Assembly (NCBI GenBank): GCA_947561715.1
Contig: OX387197.1
Location: 22,966,266-23,030,265, forward strand
From: Ascidia mentula
Lineage: Eukaryota; Chordata; Ascidiacea; Phlebobranchia; Ascidiidae
Direction: 5' to 3'
DNA: 64,000 bases
The notes below the pieces were generated by a model. The model had not been told where the DNA came from. It worked only from the letters and a program-made list of their open reading frames with translations, and made no database searches. Shown here one piece after another: positions 31,656-44,807 of the stretch. How positions within the stretch are numbered: position 1 is the first letter of the stretch; the number at the start of each line of letters is the position of its first letter. A program made the translations under genes and the position numbers.

Positions 31656-32159
31656 GTCTAGAGACACTGAAACACTTACACACTGTGTGGCCCCCGAAGA
31701 AAGTTTTCGAAAGTTTCATAGTCTTCCATTCTGACGTTTTTGTTGAAGCAATTTTCATCAGGAAATTGTGTACTGTAGTACTTATTTCGTGGTAGAAAAG
31801 AATATTTCGCTTCAAGTGGGTACTATCTATTTCTGAAATGCTTGTTCAAATAAACTCTTACTTTCTACAACATAACAACCCAATTCAAGTCGAAACTTAG
31901 CCGTGATTGGATTTTAAGTGCTTTTATATCATCGCCATCAACGTAAATTTAATTTATTCAGAGAGCACGTCGTATGTAGCAAGTTTAATAAATAAACAAA
32001 AACAAGTAAACATGAATAAATTCTGAAGCCACAACTTTAAATATTTAAACTGTTCCACTCCACAGTAGACGGACCCCTCTGCATTTTCCCTTCGGTGCCA
32101 CTACACATGGATGACGTCATCGTCGTTAAGGTGGTGTTGCATTCTTTGACACCTTTGTC

Positions 32160-35100
32160 TTACGTTTGTCGCCATTCGATACTATCCGCTAAAACTTCTT
32201 CTACATCCGGGATACTTTGTGCAGCTTTCGTCATATCGGGCATTGAGGCGAAGTGTTTGAGCGCGACGAACCGAGACGGGACACGCCTGACCGCTTTTAG
32301 CGATGACGTCGACGTTAAAGAACCTGTGACGCTCGAACAGTCGTCGGTAAACGAGCAGGTCGAAAGCGATGACAACATTTTATGTTTAGAAGTGGGAGTT
32401 TGTGGTAGAAGTAAAGATGCTGAAGCGAGCGACAAAGCGGAGGCGGACAAAAAACCTTCCCCTGATCCGTCTTTGAGTTTTGCGATTGCGACCGGTCGAG
32501 TTTCTTCTAAGTGGTCACGTGGACTCCAACCGTAATCCGATAGAAGATTCGAATCCGCAGATCTGCGATATTCCGCCTGCGGCATGACGTCATAATTTGT
32601 TCCAAACACTTCGTCGGAGTCTTCGATTTGCGTGATGACCTCATCCATGTAATCAAGCGCAACCTCGCTGTCGCTTCGTTCCCTCATTGTGACGTCAGTG
32701 TTTTCGGCGTCTACAGATACGTCGTCATACGACACGTCACTGTTGTGTTCTGACTCCGCGTTATCTTCGAAGACGTCATCTGTTTCTTCTTCGCGGATCA
32801 CCGACAAGTTGGAGAGAGGCGGGGCCATACGACGGCCTTGCTGCCTTCTCATTGGCTGCCCGCCCGCTTGATTGACAATCACCACGCGAGGCGTAGAGGG
32901 GTTGCTCAATTGGCCGATGGACGAGTACTGAATCTGCATTATATTTCGTAACAATGCCTGTTCTAGTAGGTGGAATTCTTTGTGTTTAGTATTTATTTTA
33001 CTCACGTCGTTTGCCTCCACTGAGCTGCTGTGGTTTCGGTCGCGAGGGTGCGCTATTGAGGTGAGTTTAACTGTCCTTGACAATCTGCAATAGTAAAATA
33101 ATAACGTGAAGAAATGCTCCTGGAATATCACTGGTTAAAAAAAAGCAATTACTATTACTACAAGGATAAGTAGCATTTTATATCGCGCGATAAAGTTGCA
33201 CTGGAAATTAAAGTACAATTTTTTACACACTTGTCGTTAAACCCGCCACCAAGTCGCGAAAACATTATGCAGACACGTGTTTTCGCACGTTAAATAACCC
33301 CCCAAAAAAAACAAATTTTAAGGAACCAACCACCACAAAACATCTATACCTACGTAATACGAACAATAACAGATCTGCAGAGTTGCCATGCATGTCTTAC
33401 CGGGTGGCAGCGAATCCAAGCAGCGCAACCATGACAACGCCGGCAACAGAGAAGGCGATAATTTTCGTCGAGGCTGCAAGTGGGTCAGATTGGTCCGGAG
33501 ATACAGAATCAGGGTCATTTGGAATGATGGAACCTCCCTCGCCACTGTCACCTGGGGGCACGTTGATCCTTTCTTGTACGATTTTTGCTTGGTAAGTGCA
33601 GTTTTCGTGGATAGTGACCTAAAGGCAACGAATATAGTTGAGAATACATTCCTAAACCTTACTCCAGCGAATAGCGCGCTGCTGTGTACAGCATTTGCTT
33701 TGGTATCCATTTAAATGAAGTGGTAGAAGTTTGCGAAGTTACGTAAGGACAGTTCTAAAGGAAATCGCCTACATACTCAATTTCACCGAAAAAACCCATA
33801 ACTTTTGCTAATAAAGTTGTACCACAAGAAACATAAGTAGTTTTACCTCCAAGGCAGTGGCTGTTCACCTATTTGCTTGCTGGCCCCTTTTTGAAATCAC
33901 TTACCACTTCTCGGTTCCCCTTACTAAAGTACTAAAGTATTTATACAACCAACCCCCAGGATTCAGCAACCCGTGGTCAAAAACCCCTGGTCCAAGGAGT
34001 GTGGCATTTTATCAAATAAAAAACATCAGTTTTCATTCATGAAATGTCAAGATCTTGGTCACTTACCAGATTGCTGTCACACACACGAGTTCTGTAGCGT
34101 CCTTTGGTGTTGTTTTCGAGAGTCATTGGGCCGAAACGGCAAGTTGTGTTGTGGCAATTTTGGGAGAACTTCGACCAACGACCCCACCCTCCACAGACCT
34201 GCAAAAACACATCGAGGTAAGTTTTTCTTTTCATCCCGTTCGTATTCGATAAGATTCAATTTCAGTCGAGGCTCAACTGCCCAAAGTCAACATACAAACA
34301 AACATACAAAACCATAAGTTATCATAGGTTAGTAGAATTGTTGATATTGTGAGAAGTTTTACTGGGGCTCGTGCTAAAGTTTTAAACTATAGGTAGGAAT
34401 ACCTGGCCGAAAAAAAAACGCATATGTGTTTGTTAAGATAAACCTATTTGCACCACACCTGATTCATATCGCATGTGACATTTCGTAAACTATCGATTCC
34501 ACTTCCACAATGGACATTTGCAACTGATTTTCCCGCACTGGCTCCAATCTTTGTTTCACATTTACGGATTTGCCTGGTGCGCCCTTCAGTGGTGCAACCG
34601 GTGTTACTTCTTGCAACCAAATAATTTCTTTCATAATGGCAAGTTATTTCTACTTGCGGTTGCCATTGTGACCACCCATAAGTCATAGTGACGGTTGCCT
34701 TCGCCAGAATGTTAGTTTGGTTTGACGTTGAACTGTTCGCGGTTTGACGTTTTGATCTTGTCGAAATAACCTCCAGAATTTTTGACCTTCGGGAAAAAAA
34801 TGGTAAAATGGGTGACGAAAATTGTAGGAAAACCGCAGTGGTGTAAAGCAGTGTTTGTCAATATTTATGCGAATGTGGCCCAGATCTGTTTTAGCGAATA
34901 AAGCGTAGTCAAATGTATAGTTTGCTTGCTACGATATTACTTATTCAGGATTTGATCTGTATAAACTGTGCCACTGGTTGCGAACATAGACGTAAACCAT
35001 AATGTGAACCTTCAAGAAATACCACCAGCACCAGGCCATAGAAATTACTGAAAGATTTGCGTGGTTTTTATAGGAATAAAATAATGTCAGTGAATTAAAC

Positions 35101-35269
35101 CGCTAGTCTGATCCTATATTCAAAAGTAGTCATAAATTGTTGAACATTTATATGAACGGATTTCAGGCAAATTAAACAGGTGAAACACTAATCTTACCAA
35201 CCTTGGCTCTGAATTTCCGACGAGTATTATAGCGGCCGCAATTGAAACAATAAAAAATAATGACGTCAT
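32160..35269 (-). CDS. Single-pass membrane protein with two TSP1-like domains
   Basis: Exons on the minus strand: signal peptide 35269-35202 (starts MTSLFFIVSIAAAIILVG), 34786-34459, 34198-34067, 33618-33401 and 33084-32160. The phases fit if the first donor is GTTGGT after CCAAG. Exon 2 begins with a polar stretch containing R-S-K-R-Q, a furin-type site, then a thrombospondin-1-like domain (W-S-Q-W ... C ... R-T-R-Q-I-R-K-C). Exon 3 is a second such domain (W-G-R-W-S ... R-Y-R-T-R-V-C). Exon 4 encodes a Pro/Ser stalk and a transmembrane helix (I-I-A-F-S-V-A-G-V-V-M-V-A-L-L-G-F). Exon 5 is a long acidic, Ser-rich cytoplasmic tail; it contains a possible 72-bp in-frame intron (33005-32934). 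Likely a cell-surface receptor or adhesion molecule; no named orthologue was recognised. Confidence 0.75.
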
Positions 35270-38200
35270 TGCTAAATGTTTACATGTTCTAAGGACCTGC
35301 AAAGAGTAAAAATAACTGTTACCTCGGATGACGTAATAAACTATTACCGATGCTCGGCCCCCGTTCATGATATACAGGATGCTCTATTGCGTCACAGTGC
35401 ATTGAACATGCGTAATACAGCACTTTGAATAGTAATAACCCCATGATCGATAAATTCTGGTTAAAATTGAATGGCTGGACTTTCTTGCATTGTGGCAAAG
35501 TAAAAGACGTTTCCAAGTGTGATGTAACACTGCAGCGTTAGATCCAAATCTTGTAAAGAAGAGAGGGACCCACTAGAATGATGAAGGAATTCTTTCAGCA
35601 ACCTGTTTACATCACCGTGTATAGCTTTTGCTAAAACTTTCAATGCTGGCACAATGGTTCCTAATCTGATAAGGGCCTTCGTAACAAAACGAGTGTGGAG
35701 GTGCCTGAGAATCACAGTTGTCGCAGAAACAAAGCAAAACGCAGCAATTGCCGGAAGGCATGTTTATGTAAAACATGAAAACTACAGCCCTTTGCATGGT
35801 CAAGAAAAATTTCTCCCGCGGGGTCCTTACTGTTTGCTATTTTATCTGGTCTAGTTACGCACTAAGTGCATACACACCAAAGTGCGGAACACCAGCGAGA
35901 CTCAGTGCATGAAAACTGTGCAAAAAAAGACCAAGGTATACAAGCATTAGATTTAATTAAACCTAATGAAAGAATGGTTTAAATTAATGCCCACACTAAC
36001 CACAGGTTAGTTTACGACTTTATATTTGCATTTTCCTAGCTGATAAGCACACAAGCAAGCAGACAGAGATCCCATAGGTGAATGGTTCGTCGATGCACTT
36101 CTACACCTGCAAATGCCTAACTCTGCTGAAGTGACCGTTCCATCAAAAAAGCTAATTGAAAAACCTTTGGGAGTTGGCACGTATTCCCCGAGGGAAATAA
36201 ATGGACCGACAACAAGGGATAAGGAAAGGATTCTTTACCCTTACCGACATCATAAAGAGCGCCATCACTTCGATCGGGCGTGTTTATAAAATGGGGGTTC
36301 AGAGCAGTTTAAAGTCAATTATTTTTCCCACCAACATAATACTAATCGTTTACCAAGGTTGTTGCTGTGGCATATGGAATATATATATATATGAATAAAA
36401 CTGATAACCCATGGTTCTCCTATTTTGGTCCATCCGGTCAGCTTCAAAGGACAGTCTTGTTGCTTACGGGTTGAGCACCACTTCTAAATGCAAAACCCAT
36501 GACGCTAACGTTGACGTCATTTATTTATCTGCCCCCGCGCTACCACTTCCGAAAGTAATAAAGCTGGCTTTGCCGTAAACGCGCCGGCCGCGCCACAAAA
36601 ACGTGACCGGTAGTTGGACGCGCGCCCACAATTCAAAGTCCGAGCGTCTTTTAAAATACGGGAAGTGTCAACACTGCGCCCCACGTGACTTGAAGGAGTC
36701 AGAGTTCGCGCGGAGTTCGGAGGGTGGGATGACGAAATAGCAGGTTAGATGGCGTAACTGCGCACCACCTTCGAGTATTTCAAAACCCGAAACCAACAAA
36801 CATCCGTTGTTAAGTGCGCAACCAAGGGACGAAAATAAATGATAAGTAATGGAGATAAAGTTTACTACGCACAGAGTTGTACATTGAAAATGAATGAATT
36901 TTTAACAATGAATCACAGTAACTGCATGATACTTTTGTTGATGGGATAAAACCATTAACTTTTAAATTGATTTTCCATAAAAAAAAATTTGTTTTTTTTC
37001 TAATTTCCTAAAACCGGCGTTATGACAGAGTCAAACATAACCAGTGTCCTCGCCTGCAAATTGCCCATGCGAAACATTGATGAGTTCCCACTCTTGATCT
37101 AATTCATAAAAGGCCACAGCATTGTTCCCGTTTCCAATAGCGTCACAAACCGGCCCGTGCGCAAAATACATTAAAAATCATAACAATGCACCCCAGTGAC
37201 ACCACGCACCCCACCAACTCGTGCCTGCATTGTTACGTCAATGCGTTACGAACGCGATGACGTATCGGATGTTGTCAGGGGGGTTGTGAGGCAGAAATTA
37301 TTGGCGAAACAAAATCATCTTGCCATCACTTGATAATGTATGCAAACAATTTATTGAAACCTCTACATTTTATGATAACGGTACACTCGATGTCAATAAT
37401 TCTTAGGTTAGAAAAGAATCCGGAATTTTTCTTGTTATCGTTTTATATTTTAATTTTGTTTTGCTGTTAGAGGAAGAAAATATATGATCGTTACACCGCG
37501 TGCAATAAAACACAAACCTCCCGCGTCCACCAAATGTAAAGTACAATGGCGTCAAATTGTGGGTGCTGTTAACAAACTGTTTTCAGTAACTGACTTGACA
37601 AGGTTAGTCACAGTGGCATCTAGGTGCAGTTTCGGTGGCCTATGTGCTGCCGTTCAAAGATATAGGTTAAGTGGAATATATTGTTTGCTGACCGGCATTT
37701 TCTCAATATAAATTGTGGACTTTCTTTAACTAAATAAGTGAATAAAACAATCTTTGCGTTTGATAACATTATTGAACATTCTTACATTATCAAAAAAATA
37801 TTTTGGAAAACTAAAAGTATAACCTGGAGACCAATCGAAGCGACATTCTTGTGGATCTCTAGCAACGGTATTGATTAACTGTTTACTTGCGTGATAACGA
37901 TCGTTAGGCAAGCTACGGTTAATTGACAACACCGCGTATCGCTGTCCCTCTGTGACGTCAACGGGAAATCAATGTACGCATTGAAAACAAACTACCGCTA
38001 AAAAATGCAAACTAAACCCAAGTCATATTTGCAAGGTTGACGCCACTTGATGTACGACCTTTAATCGTCCGCCAACATTTCAGAAGAAAATTCGTCCGAA
38101 AACGTTTAGAAAATGCGAAAATAAATTATATGTGGTTGCATTTGACCCAAATATTTTAAAGTTTAAAAACGCTTCTTCTCCAAAAAAAACACGCTCCTTC

Positions 38201-41200
38201 ACCAAAAAACTGCCGCATATACTTTACCAAGTTGCTAACGCAAAATTAGCATTTTCCGGAAAAATATAGCGATCGTCGTACTGACGCTATGTAGCTAACC
38301 TCCATCAGCATACTGTATACAAGTGCATTATAACTCCCGTCAAGACAACAAAGCGCAAAACAGACTATTGTTTCGCTGTGAGAAGAGCACAGTTTACGTA
38401 ACAAAATGACTGACAACTTCAGGAACGAACTGCCAATCTAGTGTTTTATTTATTCTGGAGAAAGAGTGTGAAAAATAACTTCGTCGTAGCTGTGAACCTG
38501 ATTGTGCGTAGCCATATGATGTTTTTTACCTTTTTATTTACGGTTTGATACGTCACACTACCCTCGCAATAACGCCTACACGAAAATGAAGTACCTTCCC
38601 ACTTGGCAAGGTGACAGTCTAAACCGAACCAATAGAAACGGATAAGCGTTGAACAGCCTAACTGGCGGAGTGAAAGATTACGCTGGTGCCAATACAGACC
38701 GACAATTGTTGATGATCGACCGACTTCCTTGCATCCAGTGCATCAGCTACGTTCTGTCACGTTGGTATAGCGAATTTCAGTACGGCCTGCTTAGCTTTTA
38801 CGCTAATCCCACATGCACACTACTTTAGTGTCATGTTGCAACTGGTCGGGACAGGATCGCCTCGTACGTTTCCTGGATTCAAACGTCTTGTACAAATCGT
38901 TTCAGATGGGATCCACTTATTTGTTGTGGCGTTATATGCATTAACAGTCTGAACCCTAGTTTATGGAATCCTATTCAGTTGGCGTCTATCTCCCTTCTGC
39001 TACCAGTCAAAATTTAGCACCAAAGATACCGCTGTTAACACTGAACTAACATACGTGTTTCGAGCAAACCACTTTCAAAAATGACCAACCAAACGTCGAA
39101 TAATGCTTTGAAAGGCGGATAATGACAAGAAAACCAAACTGCAATAACGCTTCCTTTAAATTTTCTGTCATAAATTCAAACCTTTGAACATCTCGATCGG
39201 TAAAGCGCTGTCAAAAGACATGCCCCTTAGCTGCAACGTTATATAGCACGGTTTGTGTAAAACAGTGTGTATGTGACAGGTTGCAGAGGAAAAATACGCT
39301 GGTGCATCTGAATAGCGTAAACATCCTGTCAAACCTACTGTACTTGTCACAACTCTCGTATTCCTAGCGTTTTTACAGCAGTAACAAGTAAAGTACTTCC
39401 TAACGATAGTTTATGCCTCAAGTCTAGCAGGCAATTTAGCTCCTACAGTATTTCCTCATTTAACCAATCAGCATGATTCAAAACACCAATGTTGCCATCT
39501 GTTCCACAAACAGTGGACAGGTTCTTCAGTAATTGTTCAGTGACTGCATGACGCCACACACCTCCAAGTTGCGTCACAACCAAGTAAGGTTGCAACTGGG
39601 TTGCGCGCATATAACGCATGACACCTTATCTAACATTGAAATGGCCGCGCCGAGAGCCATAGCAGATGCTGCCGCCTACGTCACATCCTGCGCAGCATCC
39701 GGTTTCGCGCGCTTTCTACTCGCTCATACACAATACAAAAACAAAACAGAGCAATCAGTTATGTTTGTGCGCCGTGCTATAGTTTTTACTTGTGAACACT
39801 CAACCACCCGAAAAACACCTAACTATGTGACGTTTTATTGCTGCGGTTATGTCTAAATAAAGGCACGTCCGTGCGTCTGAATGCAACAGGTAATCAGGGG
39901 CAAAAAATGCTGTTTATGTGTGCCTGAGCTGTTTTTTAACGATCCCTTAAGTTGTTGGGCAAGTGAAACATATATGTGAATTTATACTGATTGCATCACA
40001 ACAACTGACATGATTGTTTGTGACTTCACAAACCTGTTACTATATCACGTCACAAACAGACTTCATTGTACGTCTCAAAAACTGCGTTAAGTTTAAAAAT
40101 CTTGATAGAATACTTTTATCCCAGGTTGGAACTACCAAGTAATTTACCGAGGTAACCTCTGCAAATTAGCATTTTCAATATTTTGCCATTTATAACTATG
40201 ACTCAATAAGCTAAACTTGACTACGAAGCTGTGCAAGTGATAGATGCCATTGAATTCTGCAGCGTCATCTAGCGGAAGAAACAACACGTTGTGTCGGCTT
40301 TTTAAAAAGTACCAGGAAGCGAAACTTAGCAGACTATATGCCTGTTAATTATGGCTTGGAACACTTTTGTTTGATTGTGTGGTCAATTTTCTGCAGTTTG
40401 CAGTTTTGCAGTTTTAGAAACGCAACAAAACTTGGTTTTTGTCCTATAGCAACAAAATTGAAGCAATCTATCCATTCATGCACGCTAGGATGCAGGCTAT
40501 TTGAATTTTTCCCCATGTGTTGCTGTCCACGAATCCCGTTTAGGTTTTATCTCTGGTACATGGTTAGAGCGCCTTGACAGACGTTGCCAGCAGTCGCCCA
40601 TCTCCAATGCAAGTCGTCAATGACATCAGCGCAGCGGCGCCCACTGCCGGACTCGTTCACTAGTGTAGATTGTATGTTTGCGACAACATAAATCGCACTG
40701 TCGAATCAGTTCAAAGTTGTACTGTTAAGCGTAAACGTTACGTTGCCACGAAACAATACACACTTTACAAGGGTCAAGATTTACCTACCCAAATCATGCA
40801 CCAGTTAACAGGGGTTCTTCTGGCACTAAGGTTACGAAAGTGTTTATTGTAACTAACGTTTAAGAGCTAGAAGAACAATTCATATTAATTACTACGTAGG
40901 GCAGCAAGAATAACAGCACACACCTGTTGTTTGATTTACGATTATAAGAACTGTCCTTCTGATAAACTTAGATTTTGTTTATCCTCTGTCATTTAACAAG
41001 ACTTTCTTCAAGGTTACGGCGCAGAAGTTCGAAATGACTGACATCTTGTTCTCTTTATATACTCAGGCCTGCTTCCAAGCTATTGTGTCGTCACAGAGAA
41101 AAAGATTTATTTTTGGAACTAATTTCGTAGCACAAACGTATGCGCAATCAAATATAGTAAATACGCAGGCACAATAAATAAGTGAAGTTTGGAAATCCAT

Positions 41201-41860
41201 GAAAATTCATTACACCAAAATTGACAAAAAAAGCAAGCGACCGTAACTGAAAGGCGTGAATTATCGGTGGCATGCATAACAAAAGCTTCTGAATATACAG
41301 CGACTGGCATTGTACCAGCTGCAATGGGATCATGCTTTTTCGGTTTGGTACCTGTCTGTCTCTTCTGGCTTGATAGACCCGCCCTTGTATGCTGCAGAAC
41401 AAAAATTCTGGTGGTTTTCAAGAATTCACTGCAACGAGATCGGTATGCTTACACACAAAAGTTTCACGAAAAACATTTTTGGCAAATGTGTTTTAAACAT
41501 TTCTTCCCTCGTCTTTTACTCATGCTAGAAACGCTGGTTAATGACCATTGTAGCCAATATTTGCATTTTCGAAAGGCGAAATAAATTTAAACCTGATGGA
41601 ATAACACCAAAAGTAGTTTTGTTGCTTACAACCAGCGTTTCTAGCATCGGTAAAACGTTGCTTACAAAAGTCTGATATTGTGAAAACAGAAAAGTGCATG
41701 TTCTGTCAACCTGAAACAGTTTTCGTTGCGCTCCAAGGCCTACATAATATAGGATTTCTACCGCAAAGGCCTGGCCACTATGACCACATGTGTTGTTCAA
41801 CAACAAAAAGTACATTTTTTCCTCTTCAAGGGCACATTTCCCTGCTTTACATACCCGTAT
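35270..41860. other. Gene-poor interval
   Basis: No recognisable exon, RNA gene or intact transposon in about 6.6 kb. Short frames (35461-35715, 39533-39856, 41119-41421 and others) overlap antisense frames and show no motifs. A CpG-rich island at about 36500-36760 stands out and could be a promoter. An inverted repeat with GCTAGAAACGCTGGTT arms flanks 41524-41655, probably a small foldback element. Confidence 0.4.
36500..36760. promoter_or_regulatory. CpG-rich island, candidate promoter
   Basis: Locally much richer in CG dinucleotides (ACGCGCCGGCCGCGCC, GACGCGCGCCC, TTCGCGCGGAG) than the AT-rich surroundings. No adjacent coding exon was recognised, so any transcript starting here is undetermined. 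Inference only. Confidence 0.3.
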
Positions 41861-41867
41861 TTCTCGT

Positions 41868-41983
41868 AATTTGGACAAAACAAACGTGTTTGAGTCAATT
41901 TGGACAAAACAAACGTGTTTGAGTCAATTTGGACAAAACAAACGTGTTTGAGTCAATTTGGACAAAACAAACGTGTTTGAGTT
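41868..41983. repeat. 29-bp minisatellite in the 3' UTR of the SLC35F-like gene
   Basis: Four near-perfect units of 29 bp (starting AATTTGGACAAAACAAACGT at 41868, 41897, 41926, 41955). The array ends four bases before the minus-strand stop codon (41989-41987), so it starts the 3' UTR. On the mRNA strand each unit has CAAACACGTTTG, a small inverted repeat. Confidence 0.9.
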
Positions 41984-41986
41984 GGG

Positions 41987-44807
41987 TCACCCACCAATAG
42001 CCACCTCGTCCTCATCCTGTTGCTCTTCGCCGCTGTAACATCTCTGGTGCGAGCTGCAACCCAACACACGATGGAAGGGTAGATTCCACGTGTCCGGGAA
42101 CATCATGAAACAGAATCCAATGACCACTAGGAGGGCAGCAACCAGCCTCAGTGCGCTGAACATCACTCCGCGGAACAATATGTCAACAGCTGTGTGAAAA
42201 ACACGTTTTATTGCTGGCACCCAAAATGAAATCGACGGAAAGGTTGCTATTAAATGCAAAGCAAACAAGTCACTGTTTGGTTGTTCTGAAGGCCAACATA
42301 CGTTTTAAAGTATAAGACCATCAACACCACAAAACGTGATCTGTAAGTTTAAAGATGTGCAAAAATGAAACAAAGATGTTTTAAAACTGCCTGTTAATTG
42401 GTCATTTTCTTATCTATTTGGCAAAGCATTTACCAACCTGAATGGCATATTATTGTGCATATTTACATGAAGCATATAATATCTTAATGTCATAATCATA
42501 TATAGTTAACAAAAAAAACACCAACACTCTGACTTACCTGCATTTACAGGTATTCCCAACATCATCGCAATTGAAATGAAAAGTGGATAAGTGAAAGCGA
42601 TGCCAAAATTCACAAGGAAATTGAACACTGAAACAAATAGCAGTATGTTATCGACCTGGGATTAACTAATAATTTTGAGCACAAATAAAGTTACCCAATG
42701 AAACAAACGATAACATCTTGATTCTTTTTCTCATGCCAAACACAGCAGTCACATAATGAGTTAAAACATAACTTTGACGCATGGTTTTTAATACATTATA
42801 TTAGGTAGCAGTCATTGGAAATGTTTCACATTTTAATTCCTACCCAGTGATAAGGCTGAGGAGCCACATAAGTAATTCCATGGAATGTTATCAGCAGTTA
42901 TGGTTTCCAATCCAACAAAGTAGAGAATAAGGAAGACAACCCACAGGAAGAGAGCATTTGTTACTCCAAGGAAGGAAAGGAAAAGGGAAACCTGTCCGAG
43001 CGAGGCATTGCCAACAACTCTCTTAAACACGACCTGAAACATGAATTTATTGGTAAGAAAAACAATTACATTAAATTGCAGGAAACTTTAAAAAGCAGAT
43101 AAAAGGGTTTAAATTATTCTGACCTAACAGCTGATTTTCATTGATAAATTTCTGCAGCTGCAAAAACGTAATACACAAAGAAAAAATGGACTGTAATCAG
43201 TTGCTTTTGATACTGATGAGGTGTTGACAGGCCCATGAAGGTATTAACTCATGATATTGTTACATGTCACTATCTGTTCATAACAATGGACAAGACATGT
43301 TTATTTATAATTAACCGCATTTCATAATTCACTAAAGTTCATCTAACAACAAAAATTTACATAAAATTACTGCAAATATTTTTACCTTGTACACAGCAGC
43401 ACCCAATGCAGAAAAGACAGCCATAATTATTCCAGGAGCCATGTTACTGGTTTCCCCAAATCCATCTGCATAACCAAACAACACAACCCCAGCTACGCAA
43501 GTCAGTGATGCCAGTATCTACAAATACATGTTGCTAATTTGATAATATTTACACCTTTATTTCAGATTAATACACAGTTGGCATGCATTTAAACATTACC
43601 CTGATAAAGTAGAACTTTTCTCCAAGCAAGATGAAAGAGAAAACGTAAACAAAAGCCACATTGGAAGACAGGATTGCGGAGGCATCAGTAGCTGCTATAT
43701 ATGTCAATGCATACACATACAAGTAGTTGGTGATTATCCACACAATGTTGAAGGGAAAAATGATGGTCAAAACTTGACGTACTTTCACATTCTCTGGCCC
43801 AAAAATCAGAAGAGACTGTCTGAAACAATGGTAATTTGCTAATAAGGTTAATGAAAAAATTCACCAAGCTTTAATCTGTAATGGAAAATTCATTTCTACC
43901 CATAAAATCAATCTGTATCTACAACTTTTTTATTTTATTTTTTTATTCTACTACTGCCTAAGCCATTTTCCTTTTTCACATTTCATATAAATTAATGTAA
44001 AACGATGCTAGCAATAATTTGGCATGAAGTATAAAACATCTACATTCAAACATTTTAAACTATTCTCTTAATTTTTAAATCATTTGATAAAGTAGGCAAA
44101 AAAACTATCCCATAACATGCCCAGTAAGGTTTTAGTTTAAATGCAATGGGAACTTGTGATATTAAAACATGAAAAACACAGACCAGAAAATTTATATACA
44201 TTAACAGATTAATATGCCAAGATAATTCTGACTTACTTAATCATATCTCTTCGTTCATCACCTTTAGCTACAATCAGCAGATAGAGGCAGTAAACAGGAT
44301 AGCACAGCACCATCCAACATGTTGAGAACCATGTAGTAAAAAATGGAGCATGAAAGTCGGAAGATGTGTTGGCAGTCTGTGCAAACTGCTGTGCTCCAAC
44401 CCAGGAGATGGCAAGAAAAATTACGATAACAAGACCTGAACATTTGCAATAACAAATTACTGGTAGCAGGTTTGTTACTCACAAAACTGGATCATTTTGC
44501 ACAAACTTAATAACTAACCAAGCAAGGTTTTTCTTGTTGTATTTTCGGGTCTACCAATTTCCTCCCCATTTGATAGCATTTCTTCTTCGTTGTTTGTTTG
44601 TTTCGGTGTAGAATTTTCTGAAACAAAGGCAGATAAGTTCATTCTGTTTGCATTAGACATTTTTCAATTTCAAATAATTTGAAATTATTTAAATACAACA
44701 TGTTGTAATGTGTTAAAAGGGTTACAATACCAACCTGTTTCATGAAATGATGTCCCACTTTCATAAAACACTTCCTGGTTGTCCAACACTTTTTCGTCTG
44801 TGGCCAT
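41987..44807 (-). CDS. SLC35F3/F4-like multi-pass transporter
   Basis: Eight exons: 44807-44735, 44617-44519, 44435-44237, 43819-43600, 43517-43386, 43033-42844, 42627-42538 and 42189-41987. Phases join without conflict to give 401 residues. The N-terminus is polar and cytosolic; exons 3-8 are hydrophobic, about ten transmembrane helices, with the drug/metabolite transporter (EamA/SLC35) look: F-F-T-T-W-F-S-T and, in exon 4, N-Y-L-Y-V-Y-A-L followed by A-T-D-A-S-A-I-L-S-S-N. That exon 4 block is typical of SLC35F3/F4, of which SLC35F3 has been linked to thiamine transport. The C-terminus is acidic and ends G-E-E-Q-Q-D-E-D-E-V. Length is slightly shorter than vertebrate members. Family call is confident, substrate is not. 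Confidence 0.9.

Noticed and set aside
32095..32535. Plus-strand 146-codon frame
   Set aside because: It is antisense to the well-supported cytoplasmic-tail exon of the TSP1-domain gene.
39533..39856. 107-codon plus-strand frame in the gene-poor interval
   Set aside because: No domain, no splice sites and composition like the surrounding non-coding DNA.
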